From assembly GCF_003286085.1 (NCBI RefSeq), contig NW_020825317.1:2046001-2110000 (forward strand): a stretch of DNA of 64,000 nucleotides, in the 5' to 3' direction. This document shows, in pieces, positions 44,404 to 57,177 of this stretch; within the stretch, counting starts at the first letter, position 1, and every line of letters starts with the position of its first letter. This stretch comes from Drosophila persimilis (Eukaryota > Arthropoda > Insecta > Diptera > Drosophilidae). The notes below the pieces were generated by a model, which saw only the letters and a list, made by a program, of their open reading frames with translations, had not been told where the DNA came from and did not search any database. A program made the translations under genes and the position numbers.

Positions 44404-45042
44404 ACTTGGTTGGCGGTATTTCAAAATGAAATCCATCCAACTATTTTGTACGCATGGCACATGGCACACATTCGGAAAATGTGTTATGATAATAAAAACC
44501 AATTTTAACGGTTGCATATTTTATCATTTGACATTTTCCCATTCTTCGGAGCGCTCTCGCCTGACGAGAAAGCATTTTCACCGCACGCGAAGGGCAAAAC
44601 CGCAGAAAAAGGAAAATCATTTGTTGTACGGTTGTGCACAGCTTCTGTCACTGCCTTATCTCTTTGACAGAAACAATTCTCGCCACTTCAATTCACGGCC
44701 GCAACATTTCGTCTCTCAGCATGAAACTGAGCCACCACCACCTACTTATACCACCGTCACCACATGGAAAACACGAAAGTGAAACCCCTGTAGATGTTGG
44801 GTGCACTTTTCCGCAGCTGCAAGCTGATAGGAAAATTAATTTATGCACCGCCATTGTCTTGTCTGCTCTTTTTCCCAGCTGCTAATTCAAATTTTGACAT
44901 AATTTTATTTGCTATTCGGTTTTCTTCTTCAGCTTGCTTTCTCATTTTTGTCCCTTAAGCCAAGAGGCTTAAATTTCACTTGACTTGACCTTTGTTGCGG
45001 TTGTTCGGTTGGTTGGCATGGTTGTCATGGTTAGGGTTAGGT

Positions 45043-45066
45043 CCAAGTACCAAGTACCAAGTACCA
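45043..45066. repeat. CCAAGTA 7-bp tandem repeat
   Basis: Three exact CCAAGTA units in tandem. Confidence 0.8.
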
Positions 45067-46493
45067 GTGCCATTTTCAGTTGTATAAAGTTTTGTTGTGG
45101 TTTAGCGGCCTTGGGACCGTGCAATTGGTCGCTGATTTATATTGGCACAAAGGTGCAACAAATCAAAGTCAAACCCCAGTTGCCGTCGCTGACTCATGGG
45201 CTACCGGCTCCTGCTTCTTCGACCTGTTGGCTCTACTCCTGGGTCCCATGCTGGAGCAGCACCAGTCGCAACCAACAGTCGCAGCCGCCAATTCGAAGTG
45301 TTCTGACCTTGTTGCTGGGTAAGTGGCTAGCCATAAATTTTGGTTTTGCGCAAAACCAAAAAACGCCAAAAGAACGCCCCGATTTGATTGCGATTACAAT
45401 TCTAAATCTACGTCCAAAAAGTGAAGTGTCACCAAAACATTGAATACTTTTTCAAGCAACATGGCAAGCGCCAAAATTGAATGAAAAAAAAATCTTTTCT
45501 TACCCCGCACTATGGTTCAACGTCCTGTTATCCGGTATAAGTTCCAAAAATGTACACTTTTCACAGGCAAGGATTGAATATACATACATACAATACATAA
45601 ACTGGAATACGGAATACTGGAATACACCCTCAGCTCCCCTGTAACCATATCTTCGTATCTTCATTTTGTTCAAGATGGATAGTAAAGAAATCCATTTAGA
45701 ATGTAATCAGAGTCAGCTGTTGAATCCAGCTCGTCATCTTTTTAAAGACGACCAAATCTGCAATCCGTGATTAAGATTTTTCTTCTCAAAGTTCTTCTGA
45801 ACAATACGCAATAAACACCTGTGGTAAGCAGTACAAAGTGGTGGGACAGTGTTTTAAATAAATGTGAAATAAGTATTATTATTATTATTATCAGCTGACT
45901 TCATTGTTGGATTAGCTGCTCAACGCCAAAAACTGCCTGAATTTATTTAGAAGGGTTATAGAAGCTTATAGTAGCTTAATTTCAAGCCGCCTGCCTTCTG
46001 CTCCTGCTAACTACAGTATATATTAATGAATTGATGGAAACCAAAGAAAGTGCAAAGACCTCTCAGATAGGTAGAATAGCTAGTAGGAGATTAGGAGATT
46101 AGTGGGAAAATAATATGCACTACTTCTTCAATGATTTCAGTGTATAAATAAAAATCAGCACAATTTTGTATTACCGCTACAAACGCCAACTTTTCGCTAA
46201 TTATCGCTCAGAATAGTCAGTAGAATATGCATCTATATTATTGCCAAAGGACCTTTCTTTGCACTAAAATAATAAGTCTTCAATAAATTGGGAGTAGACA
46301 GAAAGTTATCTTAAGTTAATGATCGAAAACAATTTCAAAGATCACATACATACATACATGCGCAATTGCATGCGAGCTCGCTAAAATTTTTTTGAAAAAA
46401 AGTCCCATCCGAGGCTGATATATCAAAATAAAACCACAAAACAGTGCGTGTTCTTTTCTTGACAGATTATGGATGTACCCTGGACGTCAAGGG

Positions 46494-46500
46494 TATAAAA
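46494..46500 (+). promoter_or_regulatory. Candidate TATA box
   Basis: GGTATAAAAAC is a strong TATA-box match, and TTCATCT about 36 bp downstream is a weak initiator match. No gene can be tied to it, so it may be chance. Confidence 0.25.
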
Positions 46501-46656
46501 ACTTCGCTGATCGGAAACAAATTTTCTTCATCTAATTTGCTTTTATTTTTGTTGCTTTTGTTTTTGGAGTTTTGTTTTCAAGCTGCTGCTGAATAGCCAA
46601 ACAATTTTGTTATTTATGCCATTTTAGCTGGGGGCTTTTGAAATTGTGAATGCAAG

Positions 46657-46728
46657 TGTAACTGTAACTGTAAACCGTAAACTGTAAACTGTAAACTGTA
46701 AATGTAAATGCAAGTGTAACTGTAGCTC
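46657..46728. repeat. ACTGTAA-type heptamer tandem repeat
   Basis: Units of CTGTAAA/CTGTAAC repeat in tandem with small changes; the outer copies contain TGCAAGTGTAACTGTA. Confidence 0.8.
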
Positions 46729-48720
46729 CTCTACACACACACGCACACACCCTCTGAAAAACAGAACGTTGCGAGGTTACCACACCTTTTTGTCGCGTAG
46801 AGCATTGGCTTTGGTCGATTTTTTTCCTTTATTTTTGCAGTATCTGTTTTTGTTTTAATGCGCGCCCGCACACTTTGTAAACACAGACACACATACACAG
46901 ATATACATAGATAGAAAAAGGAAAGTTGGCAACGCGAAAAACTCGGCTCAGAGCTGAAGTTTTGTAGATCAATCTTGGCTTACTGGTGCTGCTAGCCGCC
47001 GGCGGCGACGTCGTCGTCGTCGCTCACTAAAATGTTGTTTGTCCTTGGAGAATGTGGCAAAAAGATAGGAAAAAACTGTAAAACTATAATATACATATGC
47101 GAACTGTTACCGTTCATACATATCTGAAGTCGATTATAATTGTGCCGTTATGTTTAGCGTTGGCGCCGCACCCAACGGACTTCAGCACACCGCACCACCG
47201 CACCTCCGCACCATCGCACCACCTTGCCACCCGCTCCACCAATTAGATTCGATCGGACCAGTATTTTTTTCGTCATTGTAGTCGGAGTCATTGCAGCCAT
47301 TACTTTAGTTTTTTCCTTTGTCTAATGATTTCGATTATTGGTTTGATTTTCCTTTTGTGTAGTTTTTCGTTTCAGCCTTAGTTTCTGTTCATTGCAACTT
47401 CCGTCTTTGTACTTGTGTATCATTGGGCCTAAATTATAGAATACAAATGTTAAACAGAAGGCAATTCAGGTGGAATTTTTTAATTTGAGGAAGTCTCAGA
47501 AGGTGAGAGTATAAAAATTGCCACAAAAGAATCAGCTGTGAAATTTTTTCCCTTTTTTCATAAGTGACAAATATTTTACTAAAATTTATTATTATTATTA
47601 TTAGAAATAATGCTTGAATGTACATGTGTACATTTTCTTAAAACTTGAATATAAAATGGTCCTTTAACTTCCATTAAAAAATTCTAAATTTATTTCGGAC
47701 ATCTTCTATCATAATTCTATTCAAAAGAACAATTTCAAAATAAAAATATTTCATGAATTACCTATATAGAGCCTCCAGTCTTGATCGAAGCCGCAAAAAC
47801 TAGTATTCAGATATTTGCGAAAATCTCAGACTCTTACACTGGCTTCCAACACCCACTGGCTGGCTAATCCAGAGCCTAATATTTCAGCGGCCTATTATTA
47901 GCATATTTTAGGCACACCTTGCCCCGTTCGCTGCCAGTCTCGTTTCCATCACGTCCCGATCTTGCCCTGTTCCACTCGCTCCCAGTCGTTCCAGCAGACA
48001 TTCGGAACGACTGTTTCGCTTGGGTTTTATCGTGCGGCTGGCGCTTGCCTCGCCAATCAGTGTTGAGCTTTCGGCCAGAGCTGACGACCTCCCTCCCAAG
48101 CCCAATGCTAAAGCCCGTGCTTGACGAACGCCGGCAGCCCAGCTAACTGAGGAGCCAACACAGAGAAGTGTAGCTCACTGAACGGGTGTGAAGTGCAGTG
48201 CCTTATAAAATAAAATTATCAAATATACTCGTGTTTGTATAGTACGTGGGATTACGATTACGATACATCTGGAATGTTTGAGTGAAATTTCCCAATGATC
48301 AGTGATTTTTGCCAGAGCCATCGACGGATTGTTACTTTCTCGGCTAATGGTTTTGTAATGAATTGAATTGTTGCTAATCGCAACGATTTTGCTTTCAGAA
48401 CAATTTTTTTTTCACTTATTTTTTTGGTTATGCAAATTGGCCGTGTTTTTCTTGGTGAATTTTGTATTAATTACTCATATTTTTGTTGTTCTCGCGCACA
48501 GACGGGAAAAATAATATATACTCGTGTATATCTATAAGAACGAGAAACACATTTCTTGTATGCAAATTAAATGAGTTGCTTATTGTGCAGTCCGAAGAAT
48601 CCAAAAGAATATTTTTCGCCCCTTGCAAGTGTACAAAACATACAAAAGTAAAAAGTAATAATAATAATCACAGCAGACTCAGTCCCAAAAAAATTCAAAA
48701 TTGAACCTGTTCTGTTATAG

Positions 48721-48776
48721 ACCTGCGTTGGAGTGGCGGAGGAATCACGCGGCCGTGGGGACACTTTGAGATTGAG
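48721..48776 (+). CDS. Candidate isolated coding exon, unidentified gene
   Basis: The segment is preceded by a pyrimidine-containing acceptor (CTGTTCTGTTATAG) and followed by a good donor (GAG|GTAAGC). One frame is open and reads LRWSGGGITRPWGHFEIE with coding-like codons, although both flanks are AT-rich non-coding DNA. The RPWG text resembles the start of PDZ domains in ALP/Enigma-type proteins, but HFEIE does not fit that family, so no function is assigned. If real, it is an internal exon of a plus-strand gene with large introns, which would explain the gene-poor 44-64 kb. Confidence 0.35.
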
Positions 48777-51700
48777 GTAAGCTGATTTATTTTTATTTTG
48801 CTTTCATTATATGCACGCCCGTAATATTGCGTTGAAATACGTCTCTGATAAATAATAGCTTATCAAGCCATAGCGAGACTTGTGAACTGAAAGTTATTAG
48901 GCGCTTAGCCAGCGAATGACCTGGTTCCACCATTGTTTTACTTATGCATATTAACATCCAACCTAGCTGATCTTCTCTCCGATCACTTTGATGCAGTTCT
49001 GCAACGCTGGCCTGGCCTGTGCTGTGCTGTGCTGGGTTGGGCTGACCAGCCTGAAACCCTAAAGACGAAACAGTAAAACACTTCCGATCCCACTGAACCG
49101 CAACCATCTAGACGGTCATCTGAGGTTCATTCAGAGCTGAAAGACGACCTTGCCCATGAAAGCACAGAGCTGGCTGGGTAGCCGCTCTGCTCTTTTCTGT
49201 GAGGGTCGGTCTTTGGAGGAAGTCCGGTTGAACTAAAGGATGAATCGTAAGTTAACTGTATTGCGGAATCGAGGCAAGGCCAAGGCTGTGACTGAAATTG
49301 AAAAAAAAAACAATTATAAGGTACAGAGACGGAACATTCTGCTTGCTATTCTTTGGGAGAACTTTCTGAAATACTGCATGATTTTTTTCATATGTATATA
49401 CATCTGTATGTATGTAGGTCTCATATATTCTAGATAATCTAGAAATTTATTCAATAAAATTACCTAAAAGAAATAAATTTTATGTTGTATTTTGTCAATC
49501 AGACATACAAGGAAATATGTATGTTTGTGTATTTTTAAATCATATAAATCATACATATGTATGTAAATAAATTCTGTAGGAGCAGCAATTCTCACAAGTA
49601 ATAGGACTAGAACCGTTTTTTTGTCATACGTACGTACATAAGGATAAAACAGGGCACACGCTCAAATACTAAAAGGGAAATCCTTTCTTGATAGGCCAAT
49701 TTGAACGGGATCTCAGCATCTCAGCAAGTAAATTATTAGCAGCAATCTTGATTGATTCAAAAAGTGTACTCACACCAAAAGTGGAAATTTAGAACAAATA
49801 TGTTTGCACACAAATATGTGCATATGTATGTACATATGTGCTTGTGGATGTGATTCTGAAGACTCATCTGAAAATAGTAGAGAGACTTTAAAGAAACATA
49901 CTAGCCCAAGACCAATCAAAACCATCCTGGAATACTGGGATACCTAAAGGAATACAAATCAAACTGTCCGATCGAAATTTTTGAAAATTTTGAAAATTCA
50001 ACGAATGCAGAATTCAAGGCAACACACCTTTTCACCTATCTCTCAGTGATAAAGGCCCTGGTCAGTTTCCCAACTTGGCTTACAAATTATAGTGCTTACT
50101 ATGAAAGAGAAAAGGGTCCGAGCCATGACTGCGAGTAGGAAACTTTTGTCTCTGGCCTCTCTGCCTGACTCCGAATCCGACTCCGACTTCAACCCCAGGC
50201 CCGGCTCGGAGTCTGGCTGAACAAAATACTAAACAGCTTTTACCTTTGACCCGACCCAGTTTCAGTTCCATATGTCAGAAAAGAACAGCGTCTGTTGGTA
50301 GTCACTCTTCGGTCTGAGCTGCTGCCTGCTGGTGTCGAGTTGTCCCATATGCGAAAAAAGCAAATTGCATTCACATTTGGGCCTACGCGCTTCATAGCCC
50401 ACTCGACCGACTGCTGCCTTTGCCAAGTACTCCCAGACGTCTCCTGCGCACTCCAAGGTGGTTGATATTTTTAAAAATGTTTAAATATAAATATCACATC
50501 ATTTGATATTTATTCCAAAAAAGATTCTACATTAAATTATACGTATTTAGGTTTCAATCTTTGAATATATCAAATATGAAATGTATGCTTGTTTATGTAA
50601 AGAACATTGTGCATAGGGTATAGAGACTTGCATGCTCAATACTCTGCAAACGTTTAGCTGCTCATATAAAGCTATCTGCTCTCTGCTGCTCTCTCCCTCT
50701 CTCGAAGATCCAATAGATCGAGAGAGGCGGAGGCTCCGCTCTCTTCGGAGAAGCTCATGCTTGAACGCAAAACTGAGCGAGCTCCCCAGCCATAAGGCGA
50801 TCGGTACTCTGGAACTGTGGAAATGTGGATTTGCTTTTTGCTGCCCCAATCTTTTTCGGCCGGGAACAAGGAAAAACAGAAATAGTGTCGAATTTTTCTC
50901 AGAATTCAGTTGAAGAAATTACTTTAATATGTGATAATGATAATGGTGATAAATCATAAAATAGTTATGTAAATACATACATATGTACATACATACTGGT
51001 GTATCAATATTCGATATCTCAATTCCCTATGGAAGATTTGAAGTTGGAAGAAAAAGTTGAGAGTCAGTGTTATGATTATTTTCTTTTCAAAAGCCCGAAA
51101 TTACGATTTTTATGAGCTATCGGTGTCAATGAACCAAAGGTGTAACGGTACTTGGCACGGCCCACACAGTTCTCTATCTAAATGAGAATTATTTTTCGCG
51201 ATTTTCAACTTTTGGACTACCAGGAATTTGATCGGTGTGAAACCAGGTGCATCATGTGGTGTGGGACAACATACGTGTAATACATACATATGTATGTATT
51301 ACGATGACGATGATTTTAAAGGGTGCAGTCGGACATTAACCAACAAATTAGCCACTTTATGTGGACAGAGTTCCATGTGCTGGTGAAAGTGATGGCAAAC
51401 ACTTTGGTTCAAACACATTACCGGTTCACGCTCCTATCCAACCAAATACAAAATGAATGTTTGGTAAGGCCACGGCAAGACTCCTTAGTTCGGAAAACTG
51501 GGATTCCATTGTAAATAAATATTTTATGTATGTAAGTGCTTATTGTATTAAACTTCCTGAACGCGCAGCAGTATCCGCGCTCTAACTTTCATATTAATTA
51601 ATATAAACATTGTCTTCCATGTTTAGGTTAGAGATTGGCTTCGTTCCTGATATCGCCGTTCCGTTTGGTTGGGAGTCTGGGGGTTCTTTTGTTTGGTTCT

Positions 51701-52317
51701 CCGATTCTTAGATTTATCCGTTTTACTGCTGATGGTTGAGTCCACCAATAAGTTGTAAAGTTGTAAATATGTGCTACATCCGATTATACTATTCCTAAAA
51801 TCGTGAAAGTTCCTTTGAGGTTCCTCAACTTAAATGAGTTCGGATGAAATGGCTTAATGCGTGTAAACTTAATGGTTATCTTAATGTTTAATACTAGAGT
51901 AATAAATTTGGGATTTTCTGTACAATGCATATACAGACATATGAACATACATGCATATACATATGTATGTATGGTGTTTGTCATAAGATATTACATACAA
52001 TAGTTTGCTTAGTATCTCGCGAGTATCCATTTCTTTTGGCTTTCATCCAGATTATACGGCATGCTGTTCAATTGAAACTTTTGTAAGTTTACTTTCTGTG
52101 ATTGTTGAGGCAGTTTCTGTTGCTCTTGCTGTTTCTTTTACCCCTTTTGTTGTTTCTGTTTCTGGTTGGCTTTGGCTTTCGTACATTTCGTATATCTGTG
52201 TGTCGCTGGCTCACTTTGGCAGCTTTCTTGCATAATAAACAAGATCAGCGCGGCATACAATGTGCAACATTAGGCCAATGTTGGTACGTGGACACTGGAA
52301 CGACTGAACGGAGTGCA

Positions 52318-52374
52318 GTGTGGCAGTGTGGCAGTTTGGCTGTGTGGCTGTGTGGCTGTGTGGCTGTGTGGAGT
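52318..52374. repeat. GTGTGGCT 8-bp tandem repeat
   Basis: Two GTGTGGCA-type units are followed by four GTGTGGCT-type units in tandem, so neighbouring units are more alike than the two halves. Confidence 0.85.
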
Positions 52375-53150
52375 GGGGCATGGGGACAATCACGGACAAC
52401 GGGCGCTAAGCCGAAAAGACAGCCGAAGCAGTGGCTACTTTTGCTCTCGTTTCGACTGCTTTGTGGCAACTGCGTGAGGCGCATGGGTAACTGGATAGCT
52501 TGGACAGCTTCCCGTTCCCGTTCCCGTTCCCATTTCCCCTCTTCCTCTCCCGACCTCTCCCGATCCTCCCGACCTCTCTCTCTCTCTTAGGTCTCTCTCT
52601 GCAGGTCTCTTGCCGTGTTCGCTATAAACCTGCTACCACAAAAAAAAAAAACAACAAGAAACCGAAAATAAATCAGTCAGCCCCGCAAAAGTTTGCAAAC
52701 TTTTTAATCTGTGCTGCTGCAGCGGCTTCCCCAAAAAAGTGTTGTTCCATTTCGGAGATCGGCGAACCCTTTCTGGCATTTGATAGGATCTGCATATGTA
52801 TGTACGTATGTGCTGGTGTTGGAGCCATAGTAGAACCTCGGTGTGCCGATTAGCGATTTACCTATGGAATAGCCCCATTCGGCATCTGAGCTGATGAGCG
52901 CTGCTGCCAGCCGCATCACTAATTCACTGCTGACGGTAGCAAGGGGAAGGGGCACATACACAATTTGCTTCTCTTGTAAATGCGGACGCGTGGCACGAGT
53001 CGAGACCAAGTCCCAGGGCAGCCATAATTGCCCCTCACTTCGTTGATGGCGCACTCACACACACTCGCACACCAACATACAAACACTGTGGAAAAGGTTC
53101 CATCAATGCAGCATAGCCGGGGACCTCGAGTCAACAGCGACACCAACAAC

Positions 53151-53193
53151 GAGACCGAGACCGAAACAGAGACAGAGACAGAGACAGAGCCAG
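53151..53193. repeat. GAGACC/GAGACA hexamer repeat
   Basis: Tandem GAGACC, GAAACA and GAGACA units. The overlapping 203-codon frame reads them as alternating glutamate and threonine. Confidence 0.85.
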
Positions 53194-54495
53194 AAACTCT
53201 CGAGCGGTGGCGAGTCCAACTGCAAATTCGTGCCCAGCGATCTGCATTGTTTGGCAAATTTGTAAGCGAAAAGTTATTGCAAACTGTTTTCTTGCGCTAT
53301 TGCTTACGCTTATGCCCGTGCTCGCACTGGTATCTGACTGAAGCTGGTGCTGTTTCTGTGGCTGCTCCTGTAGCCGCTCGGCTGTGCCCCTCGGCTGCTT
53401 TTGCTCCTCTGCCCGCCGACAGCTTCTTGTATATAATTATGCCGAGTGCCTCAAGCCCCGGACACCTTGGCCATGTTTATCTTATGGCAACTGGCGACTG
53501 CCAACTGACGACTGCAATGGCCAGTTGTCTATCTCTGCCACATACTCGTTTATGCTTCGCCCACATGCCACATGCCACCTCCACCGCCAGCCGAGACAGT
53601 GTGGAGTGCTCACATCACCGAAATGCCACTGCAACATGACGAAGTACCACACCAGATTCAAGCTGATCTGCTACGATGCCAAATGAGCAGAAGCAACAGT
53701 TGAAGCAGTGACAAAAGGAACAAATAAAACAAAAAACAGCAGGAAAGGTAGAGTTATCTGGGACCAAAACTGTAGATCTGTGGACCCTTTCATATCGATC
53801 AACCGATGTATTGGAAAAACGTGTGACAGGAGTGTGATATTTAAAATCACATTTTCTAAATAGAGATTCGGTCGCGTAGTTCAAAAATATGATCATTCAA
53901 GTGCAATCAGCATTTTCCAATCTATTGTGGCTTGTACATATAAAACTAGCCAATAAAATATGGACTGTGGAGTAGGGGACTACATACATAGTAGTAGACT
54001 ACGATATCGACTCAGCTGATATGCTGATATGATTATGCTATGAGGCGACAACTAGCTGAAATCATAGTGGTTGGATGTGGGTACACGAACATTTTCCGAT
54101 CTGCCAGATTCCAGATCCCCTAAAGTTTCTTTCTTACATTTTAGCCGCGAAGTGAGTAACGCAATTTGCGAGACCAAAGACAATTTTCAATGCAAATTTC
54201 CATCCGCCCACATTTTCGGTGAAGCGTCATCATTTATGGATCGCACCCGTTTGGGCGAAAACATCAAAGGGTGTCCGACTGCAGACTCCGAGTCGCTGTG
54301 CAGGAGCGGCTTGGCGTTTCTACAAAGCAAACAGAATTAAAAAGTCGAATTAAAGCAAGCAGGCATGTCCAGCTAAATGAACCTTGGCAAGAATTTCCAT
54401 GGCGCAACAGCAGCAGAGGCCATCAGCCAGCAAACATCCACTGACAACCACGAACAACCACTCAAGCGCGTTATTTGGTTTATCGATTCTAGTCA

Positions 54496-54575
54496 GTGGT
54501 GCTGTGGTGCTGTGGTGCTGTGCTACTGTGGTGCTGTGGTGCCATACTGCTGTGCTGCTGTGCTGCTGTTGTTGT
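54496..54575. repeat. GTGCTGTG-type tandem repeat
   Basis: Repeated GTGGTGCTGTG and TGCTGTGCTGC units spread over 80 bp, with one interruption at CCATAC. Confidence 0.8.
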
Positions 54576-54692
54576 TTCTGCCAGTGTTTTGCAATTGCAT
54601 TTTACACCGCATTGAGTCTTGGCTTTTGTTTTCCACAAAAGCCCTGCTCCGAGCAGTTCCGATCAGCCATAAGGGGAGCCACACACACGGCT

Positions 54693-54723
54693 CTCCTTCT
54701 CCTTCTCCTTCTCCTTCTCCTAC
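54693..54723. repeat. CTCCTT hexamer repeat
   Basis: Four exact CTCCTT units with shortened units at the edges. Confidence 0.85.
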
Positions 54724-54916
54724 TCATGAGTCACACAATCTGGAGCAACAGCGCCGAGAGCAACGAGATCGGATCGGATCGGCTGGGTCTCTCGTATGTG
54801 GAACGCCCACTGGGTGTGGAGACGTCCGCTGCTGGATGGCCGTGCCTTCGAATCGGCGAAACGATTTGCTTTTGATTTGCTTTGGCAGCTTTTCATTTAC
54901 ATTTACTGATGACAGT

Positions 54917-54918
<2 letters not shown>

Positions 54919-54950
<32 letters not shown>

Positions 54951-54965
54951 GCAGCAGCAGCAATC
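54919..54965. repeat. CAG/CAA (opa-type) trinucleotide repeat
   Basis: CAG with CAA interruptions for 47 bp. In fly genes such runs often encode glutamine, serine or alanine. One plus frame reads Ser/Asn and continues open to a possible donor (AAG|GTACAATG) near 55029, but nothing else supports an exon. Confidence 0.8.
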
Positions 54966-55725
54966 TCCGGCTCCCCAGCGGATTGGAGCAGCAACCACTG
55001 CAACATAAAATCATGACAATGCTCAAGGTACAATGTCAAGACCTCGCGCCACATACAAAAACAAAACCAACGAAGCTAAGTCCAATGGATACCGCGTGGG
55101 TCAGCAATGCGAGAACTCTCGATAAGGTGGCGCGAACGTCGAGTACGTACTGTACTTGCATGGGTCGAGGCGGGGCGGAGTGGATCCCTCGCTGTGGTGC
55201 TGTGCTGCTGTGGTGCAACACATCCATCCATTTGGCTGTCCATCTCGAGTATCAGTCAAAAGTATTACTTTCAAATTTGCGCAGACACAGTTGGTCAAAC
55301 ATTTGGCATGGCTATGCTCTATTTGCCCGCAGTTCGGCACGAACCAATCCTCGGTTCTCACTTCGGTGGTGCAGAGGGAGGGTCGGATCTCTGGTTCGTT
55401 AGGTGGTGTCACCGTATAATGATAGAAGAGCTCGGTCGGCCCATTGCAAATGAATGCCAATTCACTGATCGATGGGGCAAGGCCAGGTCAGGGACAAGGT
55501 GGTGTCAAGTGCTGCTTTTGGGTGGTGCTACCGAATGGGGATAGGCTATCAGGTTCATAGCACATGATAGACTGTTTCTGCTTATTTGTTTTCGGCAGAC
55601 GGCCTCCGAACAGGGCAGGTTGTTCAAGATCCGCTTCCTAAGATCTTTCCAGTCGATGGTTGCTAGGTCCAGCGAGCTAAGAATTATTTCCCAAATATTT
55701 TGTTGCCAGTCAATATTTTCCAAAA

Positions 55726-56918
55726 AAAACGAGGGGGAACGTTGTGAGTTGCTGCGGACACCGCAACTCTAGAGTTATACCCGATACTAAGTCAGTATGG
55801 CTCTCCTCCGGCAGACGCCGCTAATATTTAACGACACGACAAAGAGTGCGTGCGAGAGAGACAGAAAATCAGTCTGAGCGTGACGTCGGGCGCTGCGTAG
55901 CCACTGCAAATTGATTTGTTCTTTTTGGCTACAAAATCAATTCGATCTGATCCAGATTCAGCAATCTGATAGATATGGTCGTTATCTATGATTCTGCGTT
56001 TTTAGTTTTCTCGAATCTGCAATATTGTGGATGCAACAGATTTTCGTCCTTTGTGTGGGCGGAAGGGGGTGGGGCGAAATTTTGAGATATACGTTTTATA
56101 GTGAGATCTAACAGAAGTGCGAATACCAAATTTGGTTACTCTAGCTTTAATAGTCTCTGAGATTTGTGAATATCCCCAGATTTGCATCAAATCAAAGTAA
56201 CCAAATTTGGTTACTCTAGCTTTAATAGTCTCTGAGATTTGTGAATATCCCCAGATTTGCATCCTTTGCGGGGGCGGAAGGGGGTGTGGCGAAATTTGGA
56301 CATGAAACGGTCAAGGTTCGATATCACAGGAGTGTGGATACCAAATTTGGTTGCTCTGGCTTTTATAGGTTCTGAGATCCTTGAACTCATATTTTGCAAT
56401 TGGCAAAACCGACCATGAAACCTGTGTGTTAGAGTGAGACAGAGCGAGAAAGAGTGAAATTGTTTTCGTGATTCTGGCTATAATAATTATACGATCTGGT
56501 TCAGATTTTGCACTCTAGAAGATATAGTCATCTTCTACGATTCTGCGTTTTTAGTTTTCTCGTATCGTCGAAATTGTGGATGCTACAGATTTTCGCCCTT
56601 TGTGGGGGCGGATGTGGGCGGGGCAAAGTTTTGAAATATTTTTGTAGCAGTGACATATCACAGCAGTCTGGATCCAAAACATCGTTACTCTAGCTCTTAT
56701 AGTCTTTGAGCATTAGGCGCTGAAGGGGACGGACAGACGGACAGACGGACGGACGGACAGACGGACAGACAGACATGGCTCAATCGACTCGGCTATTGAT
56801 GCTGATCAAGAATATATATACTTTATGGGGTCGGAAACGATTCCTTCTGGACGTTACACACATCCACTTTTACCACAAATCTAATATACCCCAATACTCA
56901 TTTTGAGTATCGGGTATA
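55726..56918 (-). mobile_element. Full-length DINE-1 copy with an internal duplication
   Basis: Both termini are present: AAAACGAGGGGGAACGTTGT with a GAGTTGC..GCAACTC hairpin on one side, and GAGTATCGGGTATA plus TACTCATTTTGAGTATCGGG on the other. A GGAC-type microsatellite lies near 56730-56775. A 64-bp block (56125-56188) is exactly repeated 75 bp later (56200-56263), so this copy is longer than the 1.13-kb standard. It is alone in an otherwise repeat-poor part of the window. Confidence 0.85.
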
Positions 56919-57123
56919 AAAACATGCTTTAAGTATGCAAATGGAGTAGTCCCAGTTTTTAATAAAAAACAAGAGCACTTGTATTTTGTATAAGTTTTCG
57001 AGTGTAGCTGAAATTCATCATCGTCGCCAGTGGTTTCACTGATCCTATCATGGACACAGCGAAAGTCCATCAGGAATGCCATAAAAGGATGCGTCTCGCG
57101 TGATGCATAGGCGCGTGTCATTT

Positions 57124-57177
57124 GTTCCATACGTTCCATACGTTCCTTACGTTCCATACGATCCATACGTTCCATAA
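57124..57177. repeat. TTCCATACG 9-bp tandem repeat
   Basis: Six tandem units of TTCCATACG or close variants. On the minus strand they encode repeated Met-Glu-Arg, which inflates a false 116-codon frame. Confidence 0.85.

Larger units (their letters stand above)
44410..48720. other. Non-coding stretch, possible intron or upstream region
   Basis: No conserved frame was found. Notable points: AAGTACC tandem units at 45043-45066, ACTGTAA-type units at 46657-46728, GTCGTC units at 46995-47025 and CACCGCAC units at 47186-47223. A TATA-like GGGTATAAAAACTT lies at 46491-46503. A GC-rich block at 47900-48200 contrasts with its AT-rich flanks and could be a 5' UTR or promoter of the plus strand, but no start codon with family features follows. 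Confidence 0.4.
48777..55725. other. Gene-poor stretch with many tandem repeats
   Basis: No protein-family match was found. Tandem repeats occur at 52318-52374, 53151-53193, 54496-54575, 54693-54723 and 54919-54965. ACATATGTAC-type microsatellites lie near 49390, 49555, 49820, 50985, 51285, 51960 and 52795. The longest frame (54377-55402, 341 codons) is built from those repeats. CTCTCTC tracts lie near 50685-50705 and 52560-52600 and could bind GAGA factor. Confidence 0.4.

Noticed and set aside
44426-44782. 118-codon frame after a DRE and a good ATG context
   Set aside because: The composition is unlike a folded protein and no conserved motif is visible. The promoter motifs are recorded, but the frame is not called a gene.
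48567-48764. Minus-strand frame overlapping the candidate exon
   Set aside because: It is the antisense of the better-supported plus-strand exon and extends into AT-rich non-coding sequence.
53028-53639. 203-codon plus-strand frame
   Set aside because: It contains a GAGACA microsatellite and otherwise shows no domain, and the antisense strand is equally open over part of it.
54377-55402. 341-codon open frame on the plus strand, the second longest in the window
   Set aside because: It is built largely from GTGCTGTG, CTCCTT and CAG repeats, has no domain-like blocks, and the opposite strand is open in parallel. A small exon inside it cannot be excluded.
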